Of a stretch of DNA of 64,000 nt, positions 26,707-34,248 are shown one piece after another; within the stretch, counting starts at the first letter, position 1, and the number at the start of each line of letters is the position of its first letter. The translations under genes were made by a program, and so were the position numbers. The DNA lies in NCBI RefSeq assembly GCF_902806285.1, contig NZ_CADCWA010000039.1:24779-88778 (forward strand), given 5' to 3'. The notes under the pieces are model-generated. The model made no database searches and was not told the origin of the DNA. It saw only the letters and a list, made by a program, of their open reading frames with translations. This DNA is from an uncultured Sphingomonas sp. GTDB taxonomy: Bacteria; Pseudomonadota; Alphaproteobacteria; Sphingomonadales; Sphingomonadaceae.

Positions 26707-27752
26707 AAGCCCTTCCCTAGCAGCCGTAGCATGCTTTCGACATGGGCGATCGGCGTCGTCTGCCCGATGCCATGGCCCAGGTTGAAGATGTGCGGCCGCC
26801 CGGCGAGCGCGTGGAGGATGCGCTGGACGGCGAGCTCCAGCGGCTCGCCGCCGGCGATCAGGGCCAGCGGGTCGAGGTTGCCCTGGACCGGCAGGCCTTC
26901 GGGCAGGACCGAATCGGCCCACACCGGGTCCACCGTCTCGTCGAGGCCAACTGCGTCCACCCCGGTCTCGCGGGCGTAAGGGGCGAGCTTGCCCCCGGCG
27001 CCCTTGGGAAAGCCGATGATCTTGAGCTCCGGCCGTTCGGTGCGAAGCCGCTCGACCAGGCGCGTGGTGGGCGCGATCACCCAGCGCTCGAACTCGCTTG
27101 GGGCAAGGCTGCCCGACCAGCTGTCGAACAGCTGCACCGCGTCCACTCCGGCGTCGATCTGGCCCAGGAGGTAGGTGAGGGTGGTCTCCTCGATCGCCTC
27201 GATGATCGCGGCCAAGCGGCCCGGATCCCGATAGGCGAGCTGACGCGCCTCGGCCTGCTCGCGGCTGCCCTCGCCGGCGACCATGTAGGTAGCGACGGTC
27301 CATGGGCTGCCCGCGAAGCCGAGGAAGGTGGTGGAAGGGGACAGCTCGGCCCGCACCCGCCGGACGGTCTCGTAGATGGGCTGTAGCCGATCCATCCGCG
27401 GCTGGAAGTCGTCCAGCGAAGCATTGGTGAGCGGCGGTGCCAGCCGCGGGCCTTCCCCGGCGACGAAGCTCAGTTCCTGCCCGAGCGCGTGGGGAACGAT
27501 CAGAATGTCCGAGAAAAGGATCGCCGCGTCGAGCGGAAAGCGGCGCAGCGGCTGCAGGGTGATCTCGGCCGCGGCCGCGGGATCGTAGACGAGGTCGAGA
27601 AAGCCCCCCTTGTGCGCGCGCAGCTCGCGGTACTCGGGCAGGTAGCGCCCGGCCTGACGCATCATCCACAGCGGCGGCGGGTCGCGCCTTTGACCGGCCA
27701 GCACGGCCAGCACGGGTTTGTCCGCCGTTCGTTCGGAAGGCTCGGGGTCCAC
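26703..27752 (-). CDS. hemE: uroporphyrinogen decarboxylase
   Basis: 349 aa from a GTG at 27752 (VDPEPSERTADKPVLAVL); the track's extension to 27926 crosses the putative origin. HemE removes four acetate carboxylates from uroporphyrinogen III. Signature PLWMMRQAGRYLPEYRE is at the start, FSDILIVPHALG carries the catalytic aspartate region, and GFPKGAGG and NLGHGIGQTTPIAHV close the barrel. In Caulobacter and many relatives the replication origin lies directly upstream of hemE, as appears here. Confidence 0.97.
   Translation of the reverse strand: MDPEPSERTADKPVLAVLAGQRRDPPPLWMMRQAGRYLPEYRELRAHKGGFLDLVYDPAAAAEITLQPLRRFPLDAAILFSDILIVPHALGQELSFVAGEGPRLAPPLTNASLDDFQPRMDRLQPIYETVRRVRAELSPSTTFLGFAGSPWTVATYMVAGEGSREQAEARQLAYRDPGRLAAIIEAIEETTLTYLLGQIDAGVDAVQLFDSWSGSLAPSEFERWVIAPTTRLVERLRTERPELKIIGFPKGAGGKLAPYARETGVDAVGLDETVDPVWADSVLPEGLPVQGNLDPLALIAGGEPLELAVQRILHALAGRPHIFNLGHGIGQTTPIAHVESMLRLLGKGL
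27662..27670 (+). promoter_or_regulatory. DnaA-box-like site in the 5' end of hemE
   Basis: TCATCCACA differs from the DnaA consensus TTATCCACA at one position. It lies within hemE codons 28-31, 83 bases inside the gene from the putative origin gap. Confidence 0.4.
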
Positions 27753-28046
27753 CCTTTTTCTTCTCTTTCTTATAGATTCTTTAAAAGGATGATGAAGGTA
27801 GGTGGGCGGCGGGAGGTGGGGAATAGAGCCCCCTTCCGGACTTGCCAACAGGCGGATGGAGCCCGCTCCGGAGGACTCGCGGCGAGTCGGGTTCGGCTGC
27901 TCCCGCAATCCACAGCCTGGGGGCAAGCGCCAGCCGCCGTGGATGGAATTCCGGATGATCGCCGCGGGTGGCTGGGCAGCGGTGGCATTTGGATCGTGCC
28001 CAAGCCCGCGCTAGGGCAAGCCACCGGCTTTTCCACAGGAACATCG
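27753..28046. other. putative chromosomal replication origin (oriC) between hemE and maf
   Basis: The 294-base gap between divergent hemE and maf holds no credible gene. It has an AT-rich pyrimidine tract at 27753-27786 (CCCTTTTTCTTCTC, then TTATAGATTCTTTAAAA) suited to unwinding, and DnaA-box-like sites: CAATCCACA (27906-27914) and TTTTCCACA (28029-28037), with TCATCCACA just inside hemE. All nine genes to the left run left and all nine annotated to the right, to 33.1 kb, run right, away from this point. parABS is within 10 kb. Caulobacter's origin sits at the same hemE junction. Confidence 0.72.
28029..28037 (+). promoter_or_regulatory. DnaA-box-like site before maf
   Basis: TTTTCCACA is one mismatch from TTATCCACA. 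It ends nine bases before the maf ATG, at the right edge of the putative origin. Confidence 0.5.
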
Positions 28047-28631
28047 ATGGACCTGCTGCTTGCTTCCACCTCGCCGATCCGGGGAACGCTGCTGGCCAAC
28101 GCCGGCGTGCCCCATGGCGCGGTGCCGCCGGAGGTTGATGAGGCGTCGGCTAAGGCGGGATTCACCGGCAGCGATGCCGAGCTCGCGTGCACGCTGGCCG
28201 AGGCCAAAGCGCTGAGCGTCGGCCGCAACCATCCCGGCGCCCTGGTGATCGGCAGCGACAGCATCGTCTCTGTGGGCGGCCGCCGCTTCAGCAAGCCGGG
28301 CGGCAGAGGGGAAGCGGCGGAGCACCTCCGCTTCTTCTCGGGCCGGACCATGCAGCTCACCAGCGCGGTCGTCCTCTCTCGGGATGGAGCGGTGGAATGG
28401 CGGCACGCCTCCGAGGCGCGGCTGCAGGTGCGGCCGCTGGGGGAGGCGTTCATCGAGACCTATCTGGAGGCCGACTGGCCCGAGGTCAGCTACTGCGTGG
28501 GGGTGTTCAGGCTGGAAGGCCCGGGCGTGCAGCTGTTCTCGGAGATCGAAGGCGACCACTTCACCGTTCTCGGCCTGCCCTTGCTGCCGCTGCTGGAAGC
28601 GCTGCGCGACCGGGGCGTGCTGCCGTCATGA
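28047..28631 (+). CDS. maf: Maf-family nucleotide pyrophosphatase
   Basis: 194 aa from the ATG at 28047; the upstream frame from 27489 is antisense to hemE and is rejected. Maf proteins hydrolyse non-canonical or pyrimidine nucleoside triphosphates. Visible: LLLASTSPIRGTLLANAGV at the start, VIGSDSIVSVGGRRFSKPG with the catalytic Asp, FFSGRTMQLTSAVVL, and YCVGVFRLEGPGVQLFSEIEGDHFTVLGLPLLPLL. The GSDSI variant rather than GADTV fits the subgroup found next to the origin in alphaproteobacteria. ATGA overlap with aroE. Confidence 0.92.
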   Translation: MDLLLASTSPIRGTLLANAGVPHGAVPPEVDEASAKAGFTGSDAELACTLAEAKALSVGRNHPGALVIGSDSIVSVGGRRFSKPGGRGEAAEHLRFFSGRTMQLTSAVVLSRDGAVEWRHASEARLQVRPLGEAFIETYLEADWPEVSYCVGVFRLEGPGVQLFSEIEGDHFTVLGLPLLPLLEALRDRGVLPS

Positions 28632-29518
28632 CGCCGGGCGTCCCTTACGCGGAAGTGATCGGCGACCCGATCGCGCACAGCAAGTCGCCGCTGATCCACG
28701 GGTTCTGGATCGGCAAGCTCGGGCTCGCCGCCGAGTATAGGGCGGTTCGGGTGACGCCGGCCGATCTCACAGGCTATCTTGCCAGCCGCAAGGAAGATCC
28801 GCTCTGGCGCGGCTGCAGCGTGACGATGCCGCTGAAGCAGCGCGTGCTCGACCAGCTGCCCGAGATCCGGGACGATGGCGTTGGCGCGGTCAACTGCATA
28901 GTGCCTACGCCCGCCGGGCTGGTCGGATACAATACTGACGTCACCGGTGTTCGAGAGGCGCTCGCCGCTGGCCAGCAGGTGCCCTGCGAGCACCAAGTGA
29001 GCACGCTGGTGGACCTGGTCGGCACCGGCGGGGCTGCTCGCGCGGTACTGGCAGCTCTGCGCGGGCTGGACGTCACCGTCTACGGCCGTGATCAGGCCAG
29101 GGCCGACAGTCTGTCCGACGAGTTCGGTCCGGGATCAACCTATGGCTACAGCGCCCACCTCTCGACCCTGATGGCTCCCGCGGTCGAGCATGATCCTGCG
29201 TACCCGGACCTGCAGCCGAACCGCGGCGCTACGCAAAGATATGACTACATATTCATCAATGCGACGTGCCTTGGCATGACCGGCCAAGCTGCACTTCCCG
29301 TCAGGCTGGACCGCTACCCGACCAACACCGTCGTCTTCGATATGGTCTACGATCCGGTGGAGACGCCATTGCTGCGCGAGGCGAAGGCGCTGGGGATGAA
29401 CACGGTCAGCGGTCTGGTCATGCTCGTGGGACAGGCAGCACAGGCTTTCGAGCTGTTCTTCTGTATCCCAGCGCCCCGCGAGCATGACGCCGAGCTGTGC
29501 GCGCTGCTCACCGCATGA
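28628..29518 (+). CDS. aroE: shikimate dehydrogenase
   Basis: 296 aa from ATG overlapping the maf stop; the track start (28187) lies in maf. AroE reduces 3-dehydroshikimate with NADPH. Motifs: GDPIAHSKSPLIHGFW (shikimate binding), SVTMPLKQ with the catalytic lysine, YNTDVTGV with the aspartate, GTGGAARAVLAAL (NADPH), and NTVSGLVMLVGQAAQAFELF. It is about 20 residues longer than usual because of an insertion around residues 167-203, where several codons are AT-rich compared with neighbours. ATGA overlap with coaE. Confidence 0.93.
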   Translation: MTPGVPYAEVIGDPIAHSKSPLIHGFWIGKLGLAAEYRAVRVTPADLTGYLASRKEDPLWRGCSVTMPLKQRVLDQLPEIRDDGVGAVNCIVPTPAGLVGYNTDVTGVREALAAGQQVPCEHQVSTLVDLVGTGGAARAVLAALRGLDVTVYGRDQARADSLSDEFGPGSTYGYSAHLSTLMAPAVEHDPAYPDLQPNRGATQRYDYIFINATCLGMTGQAALPVRLDRYPTNTVVFDMVYDPVETPLLREAKALGMNTVSGLVMLVGQAAQAFELFFCIPAPREHDAELCALLTA

Positions 29519-30108
29519 TCACGCTGGCGCTCACCGGGTCCATCGGCATGGGCAAGTCCACCGTGGCCCGGATGTTCGCTGGGCGAGGCGTGCCCGTGTT
29601 CGACGCGGATGCGGTTGTGCGCCGGCTGCAGGGTCCCGGCGGTGCGCTGGTGGAGTTCATCGATCGGCGCTTCCCCGGCACGACCCGCGACGGCGCGGTC
29701 AACCGCGAGGCGCTGGCAGCAGCGGTCTTGGGCAAGCCCGAAGAACTGGCGGCCTTGGAAGCCATCATGCACCCCGCGGTTCAAGACGAGCGCGCCCGCT
29801 TCCTCGCCGACCACGCCGACGCGCCGGCGCTGCTGTTCGACATTCCCCTGCTGTTTGAAACCGGCGGTCAGCGGGCGTTCGACCATGTGATCGTGGCCAC
29901 CGCGCCTCCTGCCGTCCAACGCCGGCGGGTTCTGGAGCGCCCGGGCATGACGGAAGCCAAGCTCGACGCCATCCTCGCCCGGCAGCTGCCGGACGCGGTG
30001 AAACGCAGCCGCGCCGATTTCGTCATCGACACCTCCGGCAGCCTGGCTCAAACCGAGACTCAGGTCGACGCCATCCTCTCTGGACTGGGATTGGCGAAGG
30101 GCGCATGA
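29515..30108 (+). CDS. coaE: dephospho-CoA kinase
   Basis: 197 aa from the ATG at 29515 overlapping the aroE stop; MITLALTGSIGMGKSTVARMF places the P-loop at the usual N-terminal position, so the longer 29497 start is unlikely. CoaE phosphorylates the 3' hydroxyl of dephospho-CoA, the last CoA step. VFDADAVVR, HPAVQDER and DIPLLFETG are the family's other conserved segments. ATGA overlap with dnaQ. Confidence 0.95.
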   Translation: MITLALTGSIGMGKSTVARMFAGRGVPVFDADAVVRRLQGPGGALVEFIDRRFPGTTRDGAVNREALAAAVLGKPEELAALEAIMHPAVQDERARFLADHADAPALLFDIPLLFETGGQRAFDHVIVATAPPAVQRRRVLERPGMTEAKLDAILARQLPDAVKRSRADFVIDTSGSLAQTETQVDAILSGLGLAKGA

Positions 30109-30833
30109 CGGTTCTCATGCGTGAGATCGTGTTCGATACGGAGACCACCGGCACCAATCCGGCAGGCGGCGACCGGATGGTGGAGATCGGCTGCGTCGAG
30201 CTGGTCAACCGGGTGGAAACGGGGCGCACCTTTCACGCTTACTTCAACCCGCAATGCGCCATGCCGTCCGAAGCGGAAGCGGTGCACGGGCTGTCGGCGG
30301 TCTTCCTGTCCGACAAGCCGCTGTTCGGCGATCGGGCGGCCGAACTCATCGACTTCATCGCGGATGCGCCGCTGATCGCCCACAATGCGGGCTTCGATTT
30401 CGGCTTCCTCAACGCCGAACTCGCCCGCTGCAGCCGCGATCCGGTCTGCTTCAGCCGCATGGTCTGCACCCTGATGATGGCCCGGACCAGGCATCCGGGC
30501 GCCAAGCACAGCCTGGACGCGCTTTGCACCCGCTTCGGCGTTGACCGCAGCCAACGGGTCAAGCACGGTGCGCTGCTCGACGCGCAGCTGCTGGCGCAGG
30601 TTTATGTCGAGCTGACCGGTGGGCGGCAGATCGGTCTCGGCCTGATCGCCGAAACCATCCCACAAACCGCGCAGCCGCAGCCCGGCTGCGCTCCGGCGCA
30701 GCGTCCGATCCGCCCGCCGCGGCCGCACTCGGCGTCGCTTGAAGAACGGCAACGGCATGCCCAGTTCCTCGGGTCCATGACCGATCCGCTATGGGTTCGG
30801 CTCACCACGCCGGAACGGCAGGCGGCTGGCTGA
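30105..30833 (+). CDS. dnaQ: DNA polymerase III epsilon subunit (proofreading exonuclease)
   Basis: 242 aa from ATG (MREIVFDTETTG at 30117 is an alternative start). The 3'-5' exonuclease motifs are complete: ExoI IVFDTETTG, ExoII HNAGFDFGFLN, and ExoIII HGALLDAQLLAQVY with the His-x4-Asp spacing. GGRQIGLGL after the domain resembles the beta-clamp-binding pentapeptide, and the Pro/Gln-rich C-terminus is the polymerase-tethering tail. maf-aroE-coaE-dnaQ is the conserved operon to the right of the alphaproteobacterial origin. Confidence 0.96.
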   Translation: MTVLMREIVFDTETTGTNPAGGDRMVEIGCVELVNRVETGRTFHAYFNPQCAMPSEAEAVHGLSAVFLSDKPLFGDRAAELIDFIADAPLIAHNAGFDFGFLNAELARCSRDPVCFSRMVCTLMMARTRHPGAKHSLDALCTRFGVDRSQRVKHGALLDAQLLAQVYVELTGGRQIGLGLIAETIPQTAQPQPGCAPAQRPIRPPRPHSASLEERQRHAQFLGSMTDPLWVRLTTPERQAAG

Positions 30834-30848
30834 GCCAAGCTGTCGGCT

Positions 30849-30953
30849 ATGGAGCAAGGAATGATGTTCCAGAACAGCGGCACGGGCGATCCTAAGCTGG
30901 TTTGCCGCCGTGAAGACGGCACGGTCGGCTGGGTGGAGCCGGAGGCCGGCTGA
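30849..30953 (+). CDS. possible small protein, 34 aa
   Basis: This short ORF lies in the 180-base gap between dnaQ and ptsN and is below the track's cutoff. ATG 30849 reads MEQGMMFQNSGTGDPKLVCR and ends WVEPEAG; ATG 30861 or 30864, directly behind GGAGCAAGGA, are better-placed starts. The sequence is hydrophilic with one Cys. I do not recognise it; it may be a real small protein or chance. Confidence 0.35.
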   Translation: MEQGMMFQNSGTGDPKLVCRREDGTVGWVEPEAG

Positions 30954-31013
30954 GGCTCCCACCCTTCTTCCTTTGCGCGAGCCGCAGCGGGCTTGCGAAC
31001 CAGAGTGCGCACC

Positions 31014-31478
31014 ATGCAACTGCACGAATTCCTCGATCTGGAAGCGATCAAGCCCAGCCTGCCGGCGACCAACAAGCGTGGTGTGTTTCAGATCCTGGCG
31101 CAGATGGCGGGACAGCGGCTGGGCATGGACGCGGGAGCGGTAGTCGCGGCGGTGTCGGACCGGGAACGGCTGGGCTCGACGGGCTTCGGCAACGGCGTCG
31201 CCATCCCGCACGGCAAGCTTCAAGGACTCGCGCGTATCTATTGCAGCGTCGCCCGGCTGTCGGAGCCGATCGACTACAAGGCGATCGACGGTCATCCCGT
31301 CGACTTGGTCTTCTTCCTGCTCTCGCCCCCGGATGCAGGCGCGGATCACCTCAAGGCGCTGGCGGCGATCAGCCGTGCGGCGCGTCATGCTCCGACGTTG
31401 GAGAAACTGCGCGGCGCCCGTTCGCGCGATGCGCTGGCCGCGGTGCTGATCGGAGCCGATGAGCGCGACGCCGCCTGA
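31014..31478 (+). CDS. ptsN: nitrogen-PTS EIIA component PtsN
   Basis: 154 aa from the ATG at 31014 (MQLHEFLDLEAIKPSL); the 30993 start only adds MRTRVRT. EIIA-Ntr receives phosphate from NPr and regulates potassium, nitrogen and stress responses by protein contacts. GFGNGVAIPHGKL holds the phosphorylated histidine, and LVFFLLSPPDAGADHLKALAAIS matches the family. The hpf gene that often precedes ptsN in proteobacteria is absent here. It overlaps the DUF1491 gene by 20 bases. Confidence 0.93.
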   Translation: MQLHEFLDLEAIKPSLPATNKRGVFQILAQMAGQRLGMDAGAVVAAVSDRERLGSTGFGNGVAIPHGKLQGLARIYCSVARLSEPIDYKAIDGHPVDLVFFLLSPPDAGADHLKALAAISRAARHAPTLEKLRGARSRDALAAVLIGADERDAA

Positions 31479-31809
31479 CCGCCTCGCGGCGGGGCTCGAA
31501 GTCACCTCGTTTCTGCGCCTGGCTGAAGCGCGGGGCGGCTTTGGAACGGTTCTGCACAAGGGGGACGAAAGCCGCGGATCCATCCTGCTGGTGGTCCTGG
31601 AGCGGGGCCGGCAAACAGGCTTCCTCGAGCGGACCCTGCAGGCAAGCGGCCAGTACGAGTGGTCCGACTCAGGCCCGGACGGAGCCGATCCGGCGCGGGC
31701 TGCACAATATGTTGCGCAGCGGCGGCGCTACGATCCCGATTGTTGGGTGATCGAACTGGACATCCCGTCCAGCGAACGATTCATCGCTGAAACGATCGGG
31801 GCGACTTGA
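31459..31809 (+). CDS. DUF1491 protein
   Basis: 116 aa. LEVTSFLRLAEARGGFGTVLHKGDESRGSILLVVLERG and YDPDCWVIELDIPSSERFIAETI match the DUF1491 family, small cytoplasmic alphaproteobacterial proteins of unknown function often found beside ptsN. The start overlaps ptsN by 20 bases, implying co-transcription. No catalytic motif is apparent. Confidence 0.9.
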   Translation: MSATPPDRLAAGLEVTSFLRLAEARGGFGTVLHKGDESRGSILLVVLERGRQTGFLERTLQASGQYEWSDSGPDGADPARAAQYVAQRRRYDPDCWVIELDIPSSERFIAETIGAT

Positions 31810-31986
31810 TCCGACGCAAATTGCGGTGAACGGAGGAACCATCTTGAGCGGGGCGCTTCCGCGGGCGGCGATACAGCCGCTCCAGTAAGCGGCGCGAGAC
31901 GGGGGAAAAGCCAAGTTGCGCGGGCGTTCGGACGCTCGGTTTTGCGCATTCGTTGGGCTGCTCCACCGCAGTTGATCGGTTCTTGA

Positions 31987-32610
31987 ATGCTGCATCGTTT
32001 CGCCGTGCTTGTCGCCGGGATCGCACTTGCCGCCGGTTCGGTAGCTCCTGCCCAGGTTGCCCCTACCCCCGTCAATGTTCCGGTGCCCGCCATGGCGCTA
32101 AACGATGTGCCTCTCACGACGCTTTCGCCGGTCGTTACCGATCCGGTTCCCGTCGAGCCCGTTGCAGCGGAGCCGGAGCCTGTTGTCGAGCGCTCCGCCT
32201 CACTGGCCGAGAAGGTGGCCGAGCTGCGGGGCAGCGATGCCGGCAGCCGCGAACTGGAGTGCCTCGCGGCCGGCGTCTACTTCGAATCCAAGAGTGAGTC
32301 GCTGCCCGGCCAGCTGGCGGTCGGCCAGGTCATCGCCAACCGCGCCAACAGCAAGGGCCGGTTTCCCTCATCCTACTGCGGCGTGCTGTTCCAGCGCGGC
32401 CAGTTCAGCTTTGTCCGCGGCGGCCGGTGGCCGGGGGTGAACAAGTCGAGCGCGCAGTGGAAGAACGCGGTGGGGATCGCCCGCATCGTCGACCAGGACC
32501 TGCACCAGAGCAGCGTCGGCCGCGCATTGTTCTTTCACGCCCGCCGCGTGTCGCCCGGCTGGCGGCTGACCCGGGTCGCCAGCGTCGGCAACCACGTCTT
32601 CTATCGCTAG
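31987..32610 (+). CDS. SleB/CwlJ-family cell-wall hydrolase
   Basis: 207 aa. A signal peptide (residues 1-23) and a Pro/Val-rich linker (VPVEPVAAEPEPVVE) precede the Hydrolase_2 domain from about residue 88: LECLAAGVYFESKSESLPGQLAVGQVIANRA, with the catalytic Glu in YFES, then SYCGVLFQRGQFSFV and ALFFHARRVSPGW. The family cleaves peptidoglycan; in Gram-negatives the role is wall remodelling, not spore germination. It is preceded by 177 bases without a gene, in which I see no clear element. Confidence 0.9.
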   Translation: MLHRFAVLVAGIALAAGSVAPAQVAPTPVNVPVPAMALNDVPLTTLSPVVTDPVPVEPVAAEPEPVVERSASLAEKVAELRGSDAGSRELECLAAGVYFESKSESLPGQLAVGQVIANRANSKGRFPSSYCGVLFQRGQFSFVRGGRWPGVNKSSAQWKNAVGIARIVDQDLHQSSVGRALFFHARRVSPGWRLTRVASVGNHVFYR

Positions 32611-32643
32611 TCTTCGTCCCCTCTTTGTTCTATCGGCTCGGGC

Positions 32644-33141
32644 GTGAGTAGCGCGCCCCAGCCCCTTCTCGATCCCGGCTGCTTCGCCGATGCGCCGCCC
32701 GTCGCCGCGGAGGTGGCGCGGGGGGTCACCCGGCTGTTCTTCCGCCAGGACCTGTTTTCGATCTGCGAAGTGCCGCTGCCCAACGGGCGCCGTGCCGACA
32801 TGATGGCGATCGATCCCAGGGGCTGCCTGACGATCGTCGAGATCAAGGTCAGCCGCGCGGACCTGACGGGCGATGCCAAGTGGACCGACTATCTCGATTA
32901 CTGCGACCGCTTCTTCTGGGCGGTTCCGGGCGCCCTTGCCGGGTTGCTGGAAGCGGACCGCTTCCTGCCCGCAGACGCCGGGATCATCGTCGCCGATCGT
33001 TATGACGCGGCGGTGGTCCGCGACGCGCCGCAGCGCCCGCTCGCCCCGGCCAGGCGCAAGGCCGAGCTGCTGCGCTTCGCCCGCCGCGCCGCGCGGCGGC
33101 TGTCGGCGCACATCGACCCGACGCTGGGCTTCGGCAGCTAG
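32644..33141 (+). CDS. mmcB: MmcB-family DNA-repair nuclease-like protein
   Basis: 165 aa from GTG. The core has a restriction-endonuclease-like arrangement: RADMMAIDPRGCLTIVEIKVSRADLTGDAKWTDYLDYCDRFFWAVP, with D...ExK (IVEIK) as the likely metal site. MmcB was linked to mitomycin C resistance in Caulobacter and is confined to alphaproteobacteria. It starts 33 bases after the hydrolase stop and converges with the ankyrin gene. Confidence 0.9.
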   Translation: MSSAPQPLLDPGCFADAPPVAAEVARGVTRLFFRQDLFSICEVPLPNGRRADMMAIDPRGCLTIVEIKVSRADLTGDAKWTDYLDYCDRFFWAVPGALAGLLEADRFLPADAGIIVADRYDAAVVRDAPQRPLAPARRKAELLRFARRAARRLSAHIDPTLGFGS

Positions 33142-33145
33142 TTTT

Positions 33146-33745
33146 TCAAAGCTTGGGGCCGGCCACGGCCGACGCCTTGGCCGGCTTCACCGACTCGAGC
33201 AGCCTTAGCAGCTCCGGGTTGCGGCGATCCTCACTGGCATAGTCGCGCGCGCTGCGGCCGGTGGCGTTGTCCTTGCGATCTGCGTTCGCTCCGGCCTCCA
33301 GCAGCCGCTTCACTACGGGCGTATGGCGCTGCTGCACCGCGATGATCAGCGGGGTCTCGCCGGCGCGGTTGGCGAGGTCGACCCGCGCGCGGCCGCGCAG
33401 AAGCCGGTCGACCGCCTCGACGTCGCCGATGCGCGCCGCCACGATCAACGGGGTGTCGCCGGCCTTGGTCTGGATGTTCGGGTCGGCGCCCTTGCCCAGC
33501 AGGTAGCCCAGATAGGTCCCGTCCCGCCGGGCGGCGACGATGTGCAGCGCCGCCTCGCCCCGCTCATTGCGGAAGTTGACCACCGTGGAGCCATCCGCGC
33601 CGAGCAGTTCCTCGACCTTGGCCCCGTCGCGCTCGCGAACAGCCTGAAGAAAGCCGAGACCGGCCGGAGCATATTGCGCGATTGCCGCGGTTGCGCTCGC
33701 CGCCAGTACCGCTGCCGTCGCCAAACGCCTGGTAAGCTTGTGCAT
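33146..33745 (-). CDS. exported ankyrin-repeat protein
   Basis: 199 aa. A signal peptide ends near AIAQYA (residue 23). Four ankyrin-type repeats follow, for example RGEAALHIVAARRDGTYLGYLL, AGDTPLIVAARIGDVEAVDRLL and AGETPLIIAVQQRHTPVVKRLL. Ankyrin repeats bind proteins; as an exported protein it probably acts in the periplasm. No enzymatic domain. The partner is unknown. It is divergent from the YcgN gene with 59 bases between the starts. Confidence 0.9.
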   Translation of the reverse strand: MHKLTRRLATAAVLAASATAAIAQYAPAGLGFLQAVRERDGAKVEELLGADGSTVVNFRNERGEAALHIVAARRDGTYLGYLLGKGADPNIQTKAGDTPLIVAARIGDVEAVDRLLRGRARVDLANRAGETPLIIAVQQRHTPVVKRLLEAGANADRKDNATGRSARDYASEDRRNPELLRLLESVKPAKASAVAGPKL

Positions 33746-33804
33746 TCTCGCCCCGTCCTGCCGTTCACCCTTGACCGCCGAGCGATTAGCAGACCACAGC
33801 TGCC

Positions 33805-34248
33805 ATGACCATGAACAGTGACGATCCTTGGTGGGAGAAGCCTCTCCACGCGCTTGACCGCGGCCAGTGGGAGGCGCTGTGCGATGGCTGCGGCCGCTGC
33901 TGCCTCCACAAGTTGGAGGACGAGGACACGGGCGAGCTGTTCCCGACCAATGTCGCTTGCAAGCTGCTTGATCGGCGGAGCGGGTTGTGCGGCGACTACG
34001 CCAACCGCCGCCGGCATGTTACCGACTGCGTGCAACTGGCCGCGGGCAGGCTCGACGCTCTCGAATGGCTGCCCTCCACCTGCGCCTACAAACTGCGAGC
34101 GGCCGGGGAGCCGCTCCCCCGCTGGCATTACCTGATGAGCGGCAGCCGCGAGACGGTGCACGAAGCGGGCATGTCCACTCGTGGCTGGACCGTCAGCGAG
34201 GTCGACGCGGGCGAGCTCGAGTTCCATCTTGTCGACCGCGACCTTTGA
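33805..34248 (+). CDS. YcgN-family cysteine-cluster protein
   Basis: 147 aa. CDGCGRCCLHKL and the downstream cysteines in TNVACKLLDRRSGLCGDY, HVTDCVQL and STCAYKL form the YcgN/UPF0260 cysteine cluster, believed to bind metal or an Fe-S centre. WWEKPLHALDRGQWEALCDGCG is the typical N-terminus (ATG 33805 or 33811). The physiological role is unknown. It overlaps the downstream YgjP-type gene. Confidence 0.9.
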   Translation: MTMNSDDPWWEKPLHALDRGQWEALCDGCGRCCLHKLEDEDTGELFPTNVACKLLDRRSGLCGDYANRRRHVTDCVQLAAGRLDALEWLPSTCAYKLRAAGEPLPRWHYLMSGSRETVHEAGMSTRGWTVSEVDAGELEFHLVDRDL

